NCBI GenBank assembly: GCA_036925085.1
Contig: JAUPFP010000204.1
Span: 1 to 64,000 of the forward strand
Length of the DNA stretch: 64,000 nucleotides
Direction: 5' to 3'
From: Brachycybe producta
Lineage: Eukaryota > Arthropoda > Diplopoda > Playtdesmida > Andrognathidae
Below, in pieces: positions 30,625-44,848 of this stretch; the stretch's first letter is position 1, and each line of letters begins with the position of its first letter. The notes below the pieces were generated by a model. That model was given only the letters and a program-made list of their open reading frames with translations, had not been told where the DNA came from and made no database searches. A program made the position numbers and the translations under genes.

Positions 30625-30959
30625 CAAACAAGGCCGACAGGCCAAAGGCACAAAAACAGAAGAGGCACTGGCCAGTGGAGGTCTCCTTGACCTCCACCCA
30701 CAGGTCTAGTCTCATGTACAGCCTACAACCAACTGCCCAGATCCTGTGGTTGACTAGGCCACAGGAAACCTCCAGGCAACTCCACCTGGAGGGGACAGAG
30801 GTCGCTTCTGACCTCTCACCCATAGACTTCATGGTGAGAGGTCTGCTGGCACCAAAATGGCGTCCGACCTAACAGCCTACTGTAGCTGTCAGGCAGACCA
30901 CCATAGGGAAATTCGTCTGCTCCACCAAAATTAAAATTGGAGCAGACCAGGTTGCCACA

Positions 30960-30963
30960 ACTT
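30960..30963. repeat. Target-site duplication, right copy (ACTT)
   Basis: It follows the 5' LTR directly and matches 18325-18328. The satellite resumes here in the same hexamer phase and with the same AAATTCGACTTC landmark (30985) that follows the uninterrupted site in paralogous units. Confidence 0.8.
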
Positions 30964-32039
30964 TAACTTCAACTTCAACTTCAAATTCGACTTCAACTTC
31001 AACTTCAAATTCAACTTCAACTTCACCTTCAACTTCAACTTCAACTTCAACTTCAACTTCAACTTCAACTTCAACTTCAACTTCAAATTCAACTTCAACT
31101 TCAACTTCAAATTCAACTTCAACTTCAACTTTAACTTAAACTTAAACTTCAATTTTAAACTTAACTTCAACTTCAACTTCAACTTCAATTTCAATTTCAA
31201 ATTCAATTTCAACTTCAACTTCAATTTCAACTTTAACTTCAACTTCAATTTCAACTTCAACTTCAATTTCAACTTCAACTTCAACTTCATTTTCAACTTT
31301 AAGTTCAACTTCAATTTCAACTTCAACTTCAATTTCAACTTCAATTTCAACTTTAACTTCAACTTCAATTTCAACTTTAACTTCAATTTCAAACTTAAAC
31401 ATAAACTTCAATTTCAAACTTAACTTCAACTTCAAATTCAATTTCAAATTTAATTTTAACTTCAACTTCAATTTCAACTTTAACTTCAACTTCAACTTCA
31501 ACTTCAATTTCAATTTCAAATTCAATTTCAACTTCAACTTCAACTTCAACTTCAACTTCAACTTCAACTTCAATTTCAAACTTAAACATAAACTTCAATT
31601 TCAAACTTAACTTCAACTTCAGATTCAATTTCAAATTCAATTTCAACATTAACTTCAATTTCAACTTTAAGATCAACTTCAATTTCAACTTCAACTTCAA
31701 TTTCAACTTCAACTTCAATTTCAACTTCAACTTCAATTTCAAACTTAAACATAAACTTCAATTTCAAACTTAACTTCAACTTCAAATTCAATTTCAAATT
31801 CAATTTTAACTTCAACTTCAATTTCAACTTTAACTTCAACTTCAACTTCAACTTCAATTTCAATTTCAAATTCAATTTCAACTTCAACTTCAACTTCAAC
31901 TTCAACTTCAACTTCAACTTCAACTTCAAATTCAACTTCAACTTCAACTTCAACTTCAACTTCAACTTCAACTTCAACTTTAACTTCAACATCAACTTCA
32001 ACTTCAAATTCAACTTCAACTTCAACTTCAACTTCAACT

Positions 32040-32560
32040 TCAAATTCAACTTCAACTTCAACTTCATATTCTACTTCAACATCAACTTCAATTTCAACTT
32101 CAACTTTAACTTCAACTTTAACTTCAACTTCAACTTCGAATTCAACTTCAAATTCAACTTTAACTTCAACTTCAACTTCAACTTCAACTTCAAATTCAAC
32201 TTCAACTTCAACTTCATATTCTACTTCAACATCAACTTCAATTTCAACTTCAACTTTAACTTCAACTTTAACTTCAACTTCAACTTCGAATTCAACTTCA
32301 AATTCAACTTTAACTTCAACTTCAACTTCAACTTCAACTTCAAATTCAACTTCAACTTCAACTTCATATTCTACTTCAACATCAACTTCAATTTCAATTT
32401 CTACTTTAACTTCAACTTTAACTTCAACTTCAACTTCGAATTCAACTTCAAATTCAACTTTAACTTCAACTTCAACTTCAACTTCAACTTCAAATTCAAC
32501 TTCAAATTCAACTTCAACTTCAACTTCATATTCTATTTCAACATCAACTTCAATTTCAAC
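32040..32560. repeat. ~150-bp sub-repeats marked by TCATATTCTACTTC
   Basis: The marker occurs at about 32064, 32214, 32364 and 32526, at spacings of 150, 150 and 162 bp (25, 25 and 27 hexamers). Each unit also carries ACTTCGAATTCAAC and CAAATTCAACTTTAAC at fixed places. Confidence 0.85.
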
Positions 32561-33994
32561 TTCAACTTTAACTTCAACTTTAACTTCAACTTCAACTTCG
32601 AATTCAACTTCAAATTCAACTTTAACTTCAACTTCAACTTCAATTCCAACTTCATTTTCAACTTTAACTTCACCTTCAACTTCAACTTCAACTTCAACTT
32701 CAACTTCAACTTCAACTTCAAATTCAACTTCAACTTCAACTTCATCTTCAACTTTAACTTCAACTTCAACTTCAAATTCAACTTCAACTTCAACTTCAAA
32801 TTCAACTTCAACTTCACCTTCATCTTCAACTTCAACTTCAACTTCAACTTCAACTTCAACTTCAAATTCAACTTCAACTTCAACTTCAAATTCAACTTCA
32901 ACTTCAACTTTAACTTAAACTTAAACTTCAATTTCAAACTTAACTTCAACTTAAACTTCTACTTCAATTTCAATTTCAAATTCAATTTCAACTTCAACTT
33001 CAATTTCAACTTTAACTTCAACTTCAATTTCAACTTCAACTTCAATTTCAACTTCAACTTCAACTTCATTTTCAACTTTAAGTTCAACTTCAATTTCAAT
33101 TTCAACTTCAACTTCAATTTCAAATTCAATTTCAACTTCAACTTCAATTTTAACTTTAACTTCAACTTCAACTTCAATTTCAACTTCAACTTCATTTTCA
33201 ACTTCAACTTCAATTTCAACTTCAACTTCAACTTCAACTTCAATTCCAACTTCATTTTCAACTTTAACTTCACCTTCAACTTCAACTTCAACTTCAACTT
33301 CAACTTCAACTTCAACTTCAACTTCAAATTCAACTTCAACTTCAACTTCATCTTCAACTTTAACTTCAACTTCAACTTCAAATTCAACTTCAACTTCAAC
33401 TTCAAATTCAACTTCAACTTCACCTTCAACTTCAACTTCAACTTCAACTTCAAATTCAACTTCAACTTCAACTTCAAATTCAACTTCAACTTCAACTTTA
33501 ACTTAAACTTAAACTTCAATTTCAAACTTAACTTCAACTTCAACTTCAACTTCAATTTCAATTTCAAATTCAATTTCAACTTCAACTTCAATTTCAACTT
33601 TAACTTCAACTTCAATTTCAACTTCAACTTCAATTTCAACTTCAACTTCAATTTCAACTTCAACTTCAATTTCAAACTTAAACATAAACTTCAATTTCAA
33701 ACTTAACTTCAACTTCAAATTCAATTTCAAATTCAATTTTAACTTCAACTTCAATTTCAACTTTAACTTCAACTTCAACTTCAACTTCAATTTCAATTTC
33801 AAATTCAATTTCAACTTCAACTTCAACTTCAACTTCAACTTCAACTTCAACTTCAACTTCAACTTCAACTTCAACTTCAACTTCAAATTCAACTTCAACT
33901 TCAACTTCAACTTCAACTTCAACTTCAACTTTAACTTCAACATCAACTTCAACTTCAAATTCAACTTCAACTTCAACTTCAAATTCAACTTCAA

Positions 33995-34860
33995 CTTCAA
34001 CTTCATATTCTACTTCAACATCAACTTCAATTTCAACTTCAACTTTAACTTCAACTTTAACTTCAACTTCAACTTCGAATTCAACTTCAAATTCAACTTT
34101 AACTTCAACTTCAACTTCAACTTCAACTTCAACTTCAACTTCAAATTCAACTTCTACTTCAACTTCATATTCTACTTCAACATCAACTTCAATTACAACT
34201 TCAACTTTAACTTCAACTTTAACTTCAACTTCAACTTCGAATTCAACTTCAAATTCAACTTTAACTTCAACTTCAACTTCAACTTCAACTTCAAATTCAA
34301 CTTCAACTTCAACTTCATATTCTACTTCAACATCAACTTCAATTTCAACTTCAACTTTAACTTCAACTTTAACTTCAACTTCAACTTCGAATTCAACTTC
34401 AAATTCAACTTCAACTTCAACTTCAAATTCAACTTCAACTTCAACTTCATATTCTACTTCAACATCAACTTCAATTTCAACTTCAACTTTAACTTCAACT
34501 TTAACTTCAACTTCAACTTCGAATTCAACTTCAAATTCAACTTTAACTTCAACTTCAACTTCAACTTCAACTTCAACTTCAAATTCAACTTCTACTTCAA
34601 CTTCATATTCTACTTCAACATCAACTTCAATTTCAACTTCAACTTTAACTTCAACTTTAACTTCAACTTCAACTTCGAATTCAACTTCAAATTCAACTTT
34701 AACTTCAACTTCAACTTCAACTTCAACTTCAAATTCAACTTCAACTTCAACTTCATATTCTACTTCAACATCAACTTCAATTTCAACTTCAACTTTAACT
34801 TCAACTTTAACTTCAACTTTAACTTCAACTTCAACTTCGAATTCAACTTTAAATTCAACT
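33995..34860. repeat. ~150-bp sub-repeats, second block
   Basis: The TCATATTCTACTTC marker recurs about six times between 34005 and 34755 at roughly 130-160 bp spacing, with the same internal CGAATTC sites. Related blocks are at 36920-37420, 38860-39060 and 9350-9650. Confidence 0.8.
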
Positions 34861-37800
34861 TTAACTTCAACTTCAACTTCAATTCCAACTTCATTTTCAA
34901 CTTTAACTTCACCTTCAACTTCAACTTCAACTTCAACTTCAACTTCAACTTCAACTTCAAATTCAACTTCAACTTCAACTTCATCTTCAACTTTAACTTC
35001 AACTTCAACTTCAATTTCAACTTTAACTTTAACTTCAATTCAAATCCAATTTCAACTTCAACTTCAACTTCAACTGCAACTTCAACTTCAACTTCAACTT
35101 CAACTTTAACTTCAACTTCAACTTCATTTTCAACTTCAACTTCAATTTCAACTTCAACTTCAACTTCAACTTCAATTCCAACTTCATTTTCAACTTTAAC
35201 TTCACCTTCAACTTCAACTTCAACTTCAACTTCAACTTCAAATTCAACTTCAACTTCAACTTCATCTTCAACTTTAACTTCAACTTCAACTTCAAATTCA
35301 ACTTCAACTTCAACTTCAAATTCAACTTCAACTTCACCTTCAACTTCAACTTCAACTTCAACTTCAACTTCAACTTCAACTTCAACTTCAACTTCAAATT
35401 CAACTTCAACTTCAACTTCAAATTCAACTTCAACTTCAACTTTAACTTAAACTTAAACTTCAATTTCAAACTTAACTTCAACTTCAACTTCAACTTCAAT
35501 TTCAATTTCAAATTCAATATCAACTTCAACTTCAATTTCAACTTTAACTTCAACTTCAATTTCAACTTCAACTTCAATTTCAACTTCAACTTCAACTTCA
35601 TTTTCAACTTTAAGTTCAACTTCAATTTCAACTTCAACTTCAATTTCAACTTCAATTTCAACTTTAACTTCAACTTCAATTTCAACTTCAACTTCAATTT
35701 CAACTTCAACTTCAACTTCATTTTCAACTTTAAGTTCAACTTCAATTTCAACTTTAACTTCAACTTCAACTCCAACTTCAATTTCAATTTCAAATTCAAT
35801 TTCAACTTCAACTTCAACTTCAACTTCAACTTCAACTTCAATTTCAAACTTAAACATAAACTTCAATTTCAAACTTAACTTCAACTTCAGATTCAATTTC
35901 AAATTCAATTTCAACATTAACTTCAATTTCAACTTTAAGATCAACTTCAATTTCAACTTCAACTTCAATTTCAACTTCAACTTCAATTTCAAACTTAAAC
36001 ATAAACTTCAATTTCAAGCTTAACTTCAACTTCAAATTCAATTTTAACTTCAACTTCAATTTCAACTTTAACTTCAACTTCAACTTCAACTTCAACTTCA
36101 ATTTCAACTTTAACTTCAACTTCAACTTCAATTTCAACTTCAACTTCATTTTCAACTTCAACTTCAATTTCAACTTCAACTTCAACTTCAATTCCAACTT
36201 CATTTTCAACTTTAACTTCACCTTCAACTTCAACTTCAACTTCAACTTCAACTTCAACTTCAACTTCAACTTCAAATTCAACTTCAACTTCAACTTCATC
36301 TTCAACTTTAACTTCAACTTCAACTTCAAATTCAACTTCAACTTCAACTTCAAATTCAACTTCAACTTCACCTTCAACTTCAACTTCAACTTCAACTTCA
36401 AATTCAACTTCAACTTCAACTTCAACTTCAACTTCAAATTCAACTTCAACTTCAACTTTAACTTAAACTTAAACTTCAATATCAAACTTAACTTAAACTT
36501 CAATATCAAACTTAACTTCAACTTCAACTTCAACTTCAATTTCAATTTCAAATTCAATTTCAACTTCAACTTCAATTTCAACTTTAACTTCAACTTCAAT
36601 TTCAACTTCAACTTCAATTTCAACTTCAACTTCAATTTCAACTTCAACTTCAATTTCAAACTTAAACATAAACTTCAATTTCAAACTTAACTTCAACTTC
36701 AAATTCAATTTCAAATTCAATTTTAACTTCAACTTCAATTTCAACTTTAACTTCAACTTCAACTTCAACTTCAATTTCAATTTCAAATTCAATTTCAACT
36801 TCAACTTCAACTTCAACTTCAACTTCAACTTCAACTTCAACTTCAACTTCAACTTCAACTTCAAATTCAACTTCAACTTCAACTTCAACTTCAACTTCAA
36901 GTTCAACTTCAACTTCAACTTCATATTCTACTTCAACATCAACTTCAATTTCAACTTCAACTTTAACTTCAACTTTAACTTCAACTTCAACTTCGAATTC
37001 AACTTCAAATTCAACTTTAACTTCAACTTTAACTTCAACTTCAACTTCAACTTCAAATTCAACTTCAACTTCAACTTCATATTCTACTTCAACATCAACT
37101 TCAATTTCAACTTCAACTTTAACTTCAACTTTAACTTCAAATTCAACTTCGAATTCAACTTCAAATTCAACTTTAACTTCAACTTCAACTTCAACTTCAA
37201 CTTCAAATTCAACTTCAACTTCAAATTCATATTCTACTTCAAAATCAACTTCAATTTCAACTTCAACTTTAACTTCAACTTTAACTTCAACTTCAACTTC
37301 GAATTCAACTTCAAATTCAACTTTAACTTCAACTTCAACTTCAACTTCAACTTCAACTTCAACTTCAACTTCAAATTCAACTTCAACTTCAACTTCATAT
37401 TCTATTTCAACATCAACTTCAATTTCAACTTCAACTTTAACTTCAACTTTAACTTCAACTTCAACTTCGAATTCAACTTCAAATTCAACTTTAACTTCAA
37501 CTTCAACTTCAATTCCAACTTCATTTTCAACTTTAACTTCACCTTCAACTTCAACTTCAACTTCAACTTCAACTTCAACTTCAACTTCAACTTCAAATTC
37601 AACTTCAACTTCAACTTCATCTTTAACTTTAACTTCAACTTCAACTTCAATTTCAACTTTAACTTTAACTTCAATTCAAATCCAATTTCAACTTCAACTT
37701 CAACTTCAACTGCAACTTCAACTTCAACTTCAACTTCAACTTTAACTTCAACTTCAACTTCAATTTCAACTTCAACTTCATTTTCAACTTCAACTTCAAT

Positions 37801-38860
37801 TTCAACTTCAACTTCAACTTCAACTTCACCTTTAACTTCAACTTCAACTTCAACTTCAACTTCAACTTCAACTTCAACTTCAACTTCAAATTCAACTTCA
37901 ACTTCAACTTCAAATTCAACTTCAACTTCAACTTTAACTTAAACTTAAACTTCAATTTCAAACTTAACTTCAACTTCAACTTCAACTTCAATTTCAATTT
38001 CAAATTCAATTTCAACTTCAACTTCAATTTCAACTTTAACTTCAACTTCAATTTCAACTTCAACTTCAATTTCAACTTCAACTTCAACTTCATTTTCAAC
38101 TTTAAGTTCAACTTCAATTTCAACTTCAACTTCAATTTCAACTTCAATTTCAACTTTAACTTCAACTTCAATTTCAACTTCAACTTCAATTTCAAACTTA
38201 AACATAAACTTCAATTTCAAACTTAACTTCAACTTCAAATTCAATTTCAAATTTAATTTTAACTTCAACTTCAATTTCAACTTTAACTTCAACTTCAACT
38301 TCAACTTCAATTTCAATTTCAAATTCAATTTCAACTTCAACTTCAACTTCAACTTCAACTTCAACTTCAATTTCAAACTTAAACATAAACTTCAATTTCA
38401 AACTTAACTTCAACTTCAGATTCAATTTCAAATTCAATTTCAACATTAACTTCAATTTCAACTTTAAGATCAACTTCAATTTCAACTTCAACTTCAATTT
38501 CAACTTCAACTTCAATTTCAACTTCAACTTCAATTTCAAACTTAAACATAAACTTCAATTTCAAACTTAACTTCAACTTCAAATTCAATTTCAAATTCAA
38601 TTTTAACTTCAACTTCAATTTCAACTTTAACTTCAACTTCAACTTCAACTTCAATTTCAATTTCAAATTCAATTTCAACTTCTACTTCAACTTCAACTTC
38701 AACTTCAACTTCAACTTCAACTTCAACTTCAAATTCAACTTCAACTTCAACTTCAACTTCAACTTCAACTTCAACTTTAACTTCAACATCAACTTCAACT
38801 TCAAATTCAACTTCAACTTCAACTTCAACTTCAACTTCAAATTCAACTTCAACTTCAACT

Positions 38861-41800
38861 TCATATTCTACTTCAACATCAACTTCAATTTCAACTTCAA
38901 CTTTAACTTCAACTTTAACTTCAACTTCAACTTCGAATTCAACTTCAAATTCAACTTTAACTTCAATTTCAACTTCAACTTCAACTTCAACTTCAACTTC
39001 AACTTCAACTTCAAATTCAACTTCAACTTCAACTTCATATTCTACTTCAACATCAACTTCAATTTCAACTTCAACTTTAACTTCAACTTTAACTTCAACT
39101 TCAACTTCGAATTCAACTTCAAATTCAACTTTAACTTCAACTTCAACTTCAATTCCAACTTCATTTTCAACTTTAACTTCACCTTCAACTTCAACTTCAA
39201 CTTCAACTTCAACTTCAACTTCAACTTCAACTTCAAATTCAACTTCAACTTCAACTTCATCTTCAACTTTAACTTCAACTTCAACTTCAAATTCAACTTC
39301 AACTTCAACTTCAAATTCAACTTCAACTTCACCTTCATCTTCAACTTCAACTTCAACTTCAACTTCAACTTCAACTTCAAATTCAACTTCAACTTCAACT
39401 TCAAATTCAACTTCAACTTCAACTTTAACTTAAACTTAAACTTCAATTTCAAACTTAACTTCAACTTCAACTTCTACTTCAATTTCAATTTCAAATTCAA
39501 TTTCAACTTCAACTTCAATTTCAACTTTAACTTCAACTTCAATTTCAACTTCAACTTCAATTTCAACTTCAACTTCAATTTCAACTTTAACTTCAACTTC
39601 AACTTCAATTTCAACTTCAACTTCATTTTCAACTTCAACTTCAATTTCAAATTCAACTTCAACTTCAACTTTAATTCCAACTTCATTTTCAACTTTAACT
39701 TCACCTTCAACTTCAACTTCAACTTCAACTTCAACTTCAACTTCAATTTCAAATTCAACTTCAACTTCAACTTTAATTCCAACTTCATTTTCAACTTTAA
39801 CTTCACCTTCAACTTCAACTTCAACTTCAACTTCAAATTCAACTTCAACTTCAACTTCAAATTCAACTTCAACTTCACCTTCAACTTCAACTTCAACTTC
39901 AACTTCAACTTCAACTTCAACTTCAAATTCAACTTCAACTTCAACTTCAAATTCAACTTCAACTTCAACTTTAACTTAAACTTAAACTTCAATTTCAAAC
40001 TTAACTTCAACTTCAACTTCAACTTCAATTTCAATTTCAAATTCAATTTCAACTTCAACTTCAATTTCAACTTTAACTTCAACTTCAATTTCAACTTCAA
40101 CTTCAATTTCAACTTCAACTTCAATTTCAAACTTAAACATAAACTTCAATTTCAAACTTAACTTCAACTTCAAATTCAATTTCAAATTCAATTTTAACTT
40201 CAACTTCAATTTCAACTTTAACTTCAACTTCAATTTCAACTTTAACTTCAACTTCAATTTCAACTTCAACTTCAATTTCAACTTCAACTTCAATTTCAAA
40301 CTTAAACATAAACTTCAATTTCAAACTTAACTTCAACTTCAAATTCAATTTCAAATTCAACTTTAACTTTAACTTCAATTTCAACTTTAACTTCAACTTC
40401 AACTTCAACTTCAACTTCAAATTCAACTTCAACTTCAACTTTAACTTAAACTTAAACTTCAATTTCAAACTTAACTTCAACTTCAACTTCAATTTCAATT
40501 TCAAATTCAATTTCAACTTCAACTTCAATTTCAACTTTAACTTCAACTTCAACTTCAACTTCAACTTCAACTTCAACTTCAACTTCAACTTCAAATTCAA
40601 CTTCAACTTCAACTTCAACTTCAACTTCAACTTCAACTTTAACTTCAACATCAACTTCAACTTCAAATTCAACTTCAACTTCAACTTCAACTTCAACTTC
40701 AAATTCAACTTCAACTTCAACTTCATATTCTACTTCAACATCAACTTCAATTTCAACTTCAACTTTAACTTCAACTTTAACTTCAACTTCAACTTCGAAT
40801 TCAACTTCAAATTCAACTTTAACTTCAACTTCAACTTCAACTTCAACTTCAACTTCAACTTCAACTTCAAATTCAACTTCAACTTCAACTTCATATTCTA
40901 CTTCAACATCAACTTCAATTTCAACTTCAACTTTAACTTCAACTTTAACTTCAACTTCAACTTCGAATTCAACTTCAAATTCAACTTTAACTTCAACTTC
41001 AACTTCAATTCCAACTTCATTTTCAACTTTAACTTCACCTTCAACTTCAACTTCAACTTCAACTTCAACTTCAACTTCAACTTCAACTTCAAATTCAACT
41101 TCAACTTCAACTTCATCTTCAACTTTAACTTCAACTTCAACTTCAAATTCAACTTCAACTTCAACTTCAAATTCAACTTCAACTTCACCTTCATCTTCAA
41201 CTTCAACTTCAACTTCAACTTCAACTTCAACTTCAAATTCAACTTCAACTTCAACTTCAAATTCAACTTCAACTTCAACTTTAACTTAAACTTAAACTTC
41301 AATTTCAAACTTAACTTCAACTTCAACTTCTACTTCAATTTCAATTTCAAATTCAATTTCAACTTCAACTTCAATTTCAACTTTAACTTCAACTTCAATT
41401 TCAACTTCAACTTCAATTTCAACTTCAACTTCAATTTCAACTTTAACTTCAACTTCAACTTCAATTTCAACTTCAACTTCATTTTCAACTTCAACTTCAA
41501 TTTCAAATTCAACTTCAACTTCAACTTTAATTCCAACTTCATTTTCAACTTTAACTTCACCTTCAACTTCAACTTCAACTTCAACTTCAACTTCAACTTC
41601 AATTTCAAATTCAACTTCAACTTCAACTTTAATTCCAACTTCATTTTCAACTTTAACTTCACCTTCAACTTCAACTTCAACTTCAACTTCAAATTCAACT
41701 TCAACTTCAACTTCAAATTCAACTTCAACTTCACCTTCAACTTCAACTTCAACTTCAACTTCAACTTCAACTTCAACTTCGAATTCAACTTCAACTTCAA

Positions 41801-42410
41801 CTTCAAATTCAACTTCAACTTCAACTTTAACTTAAACTTAAACTTCAATTTCAAACTTAACTTCAACTTCAACTTCAACTTCAATTTCAATTTCAAATTC
41901 AATTTCAACTTCAACTTCAATTTCAACTTTAACTTCAACTTCAATTTCAACTTCAACTTCAATTTCAACTTCAACTTCAATTTCAAACTTAAACATAAAC
42001 TTCAATTTCAAACTTAACTTCAACTTCAAATTCAATTTCAAATTCAATTTTAACTTCAACTTCAATTTCAACTTTAACTTCAACTTCAATTTCAACTTTA
42101 ACTTCAACTTCAATTTCAACTTCAACTTCAATTTCAACTTCAACTTCAATTTCAAACTTAAACATAAACTTCAATTTCAAACTTAACTTCAACTTCAAAT
42201 TCAATTTCAAATTCAACTTTAACTTTAACTTCAATTTCAACTTTAACTTCAACTTCAACTTCAACTTCAACTTCAAATTCAACTTCAACTTCAACTTTAA
42301 CTTAAACTTAAACTTCAATTTCAAACTTAACTTCAACTTCAACTTCAATTTCAATTTCAAATTCAATTTCAACTTCAACTTCAATTTCAACTTTAACTTC
42401 AACTTCAATT
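38861..42410. repeat. Tandem duplication of ~1.86 kb
   Basis: Segments starting at 38861 and 40723 match at offsets of 1,862 then 1,856 bp (one hexamer difference) until about 40550 and 42406. Shared peculiarities include two TTTAATTCCAACTTC sites and a CCTTCATCTTC site in each copy. One clear difference is CTTCAAATTC against CTTCGAATTC near 41778. Confidence 0.82.
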
Positions 42411-42519
42411 TCAACTTCAACTTCAATTTCAACTTCAACTTCAATTTCAAACTTAAACATAAACTTCAATTTCAAACTTAACTTCAACTTCAAATTCAAT
42501 TTCAACTTTAACTTTAACT

Positions 42520-44250
42520 TCAATTCAAATCCAATTTCAACTTCAACTTCAACTTCAACTGCAACTTCAACTTCAACTTCAACTTCAACTTTAACTTCAA
42601 CTTCAACTTCAATTTCAACTTCAACTTCATTTTCAACTTCAACTTCAATTTCAACTTCAACTTCAACTTCAACTTCACCTTCAACTTCAACTTCAACTTC
42701 AACTTCAACTTCAACTTCAACTTCAACTTCAAATTCAACTTCAACTTCAACTTCAAATTCAACTTGAACTTCAACTTTAACTTAAACTTAAACTTCAATT
42801 TCAAACTTAACTTCAACTTCAACTTCAATTTCAATTTCAAATTCAATTTCAACTTCAACTTCAATTTCAACTTTAACTTCAACTTCAATTTCAACTTCAA
42901 CTTCAATTTCAACTTCAACTTCAACTTCATTTTCAACTTTAAGTTCAACTTCAATTTCAACTTCAACTTCAATTTCAACTTCAATTTCAACTTTAACTTC
43001 AACTTCAATTTCAACTTCAACTTCAATTTCAAACTTAAACATAAACTTCAATTTCAAACTTAACTTCAACTTCAAATTCAATTTCAAATTTAATTTTAAC
43101 TTCAACTTCAATTTCAACTTTAACTTCAACTTCAACTTCAACTTAAATTTCAATTTCAAATTCAATTTCAACTTCAACTTCAACTTCAACTTCAACTTCA
43201 ACTTCAATTTCAAACTTAAACATAAACTTCAATTTCAAACTTAACTTCAACTTCAGATTCAATTTCAAATTCAATTTCAACATTAACTTCAATTTCAACT
43301 TTAAGATCAACTTCAATTTCAACTTCTACTTCAATTTCAACTTCAACTTCAATTTCAACTTCAACTTCAATTTCAAACTTAAACATAAACTTCAATTTCA
43401 AACTTAACTTCAACTTCAAATTCAATTTCAAATTCAATTTTAACTTCAACTTCAATTTCAACTTTAACTTCAACTTCAACTTCAACTTCAATTTCAATTT
43501 CAAATTCAATTTCAACTTCAACTTCAACTTCAACTTCAACTTCAACTTCAACTTCAACTTCAACTTCAAATTCAACTTCAACTTCAACTTCAACTTCAAC
43601 TTCAACTTCAACTTTAACTTCAACATCAACTTCAACTTCAAATTCAACTTCAACTTCAACTTCAACTTCAACTTCAAATTCAACTTCAACTTCAACTTCA
43701 TATTCTACTTCAACATCAACTTCAATTTCAACTTCAACTTTAACTTCAACTTTAACTTCAACTTCAACTTCGAATTCAACTTCAAATTCAACTTTAACTT
43801 CAACTTCAACTTCAACTTCAACTTCAACTTCAACTTCAACTTCAACTTCAAATTCAACTTCAACTTCAACTTCATATTCTACTTCAACATCAACTTCAAT
43901 TTCAACTTCAACTTTAACTTCAACTTTAACTTCAACTTCAACTTCGAATTCAACTTCAAATTCGACTTTAACTTCAACTTCAACTTCAATTCCAACTTCA
44001 TTTTCAACTTTAACTTCACCTTCAACTTCAACTTCAACTTCAACTTCAACTTCAACTTCAACTTCAACTTCAAATTCAACTTCAACTTCAACTTCATCTT
44101 CAACTTTAACTTCAACTTCAACTTCAAATTCAACTTCAACTTCAACTTCAAATTCAACTTCAAATTCAACTTCAACTTCAACTTCAAATTCAACTTCAAC
44201 TTCAACTTTAACTTAAACTTAAACTTCAATTTCAAACTTAACTTCAACTT
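42520..44250. repeat. ~1.7-kb unit repeated at 47297-49120
   Basis: The landmarks AATTCAAATCC (42522 and 47299), a TTAAATTTCAATTTC site (about 43143 and 47930) and the ACTTAAACATA blocks recur at offsets of 4,775-4,787 bp. The dodecamer sub-array lies between the two copies. Confidence 0.75.
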
Positions 44251-44848
44251 CAACTTCTACTTCAATTTCAATTTCAAATTCAATTTCAACTTCAACTTCA
44301 ATTTCAACTTTAACTTCAACTTCAATTTCAACTTCAACTTCAATTTCAACTTCAACTTCAATTTCAACTTCAACTTCAATTTCAACTTTAACTTCAACTT
44401 CAACTTCAATTTCAACTTCAACTTCATTTTCAACTTCAACTTCAATTTCAAATTCAACTTCAACTTCAACTTTAATTCCAACTTCATTTTCAACTTTAAC
44501 TTCACCTTCAACTTCAACTTCAACTTCAATTTCAACTTTAACTTCAACTTCAATTTCAACTTCAACTTCAATTTCAACTTCAACTTCAATTTCAACTTTA
44601 ACTTCAACTTCAACTTCAACTTCAACTTCAATTTCAATTTCAAATTCAATTTCAACTTCAACTTCAATTTCAACTTTAACTTCAACTTCAATTTCAACTT
44701 CAACTTCAACTTCAACTTCAAATTGAACTTCAACTTCAACTTCAACTGCAACTTCAACTTTAACTTCAACTTCAATTTTAACTTCAAGTTTAACTGCAAC
44801 TTTAACTTCAACTTCAGCTTCAACTTCAATTTCAACTTTAACTTCAAC

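Larger units (their letters stand above)
18329..30959 (-). mobile_element. Full-length Ty3/Gypsy LTR retrotransposon with a third ORF
   Basis: This 12,631-bp element is transcribed on the minus strand. It is bounded by two 794-bp direct LTRs beginning TGTGG and ending TTACA in its own sense. Internally it has a tRNA primer site, a structured leader, gag, pol (protease, reverse transcriptase, RNase H, integrase), a 1065-codon third frame and a purine-rich tract. Domain order places integrase after RNase H, which is diagnostic of Ty3/Gypsy and retroviruses rather than Ty1/Copia. No chromodomain is seen after integrase. All three frames are uninterrupted and the LTRs are nearly identical, so it is a recent insertion and probably autonomous. 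It is far richer in G+C than the satellite around it. Its length, above what I would expect of a simple gag-pol Gypsy element, is due to the third frame and long structured spacers. Confidence 0.96.
30166..30959 (-). repeat. 5' LTR of the retrotransposon
   Basis: This 794-bp LTR drives transcription on the minus strand. It matches 18329-19122 apart from three substitutions and one loop inversion, so divergence is about 0.4 percent by substitution. It carries the same hairpin chain in U3, a TATA-like box, an AATAAA and a U5 hairpin. Its ends are TGT and ACA. Confidence 0.97.
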
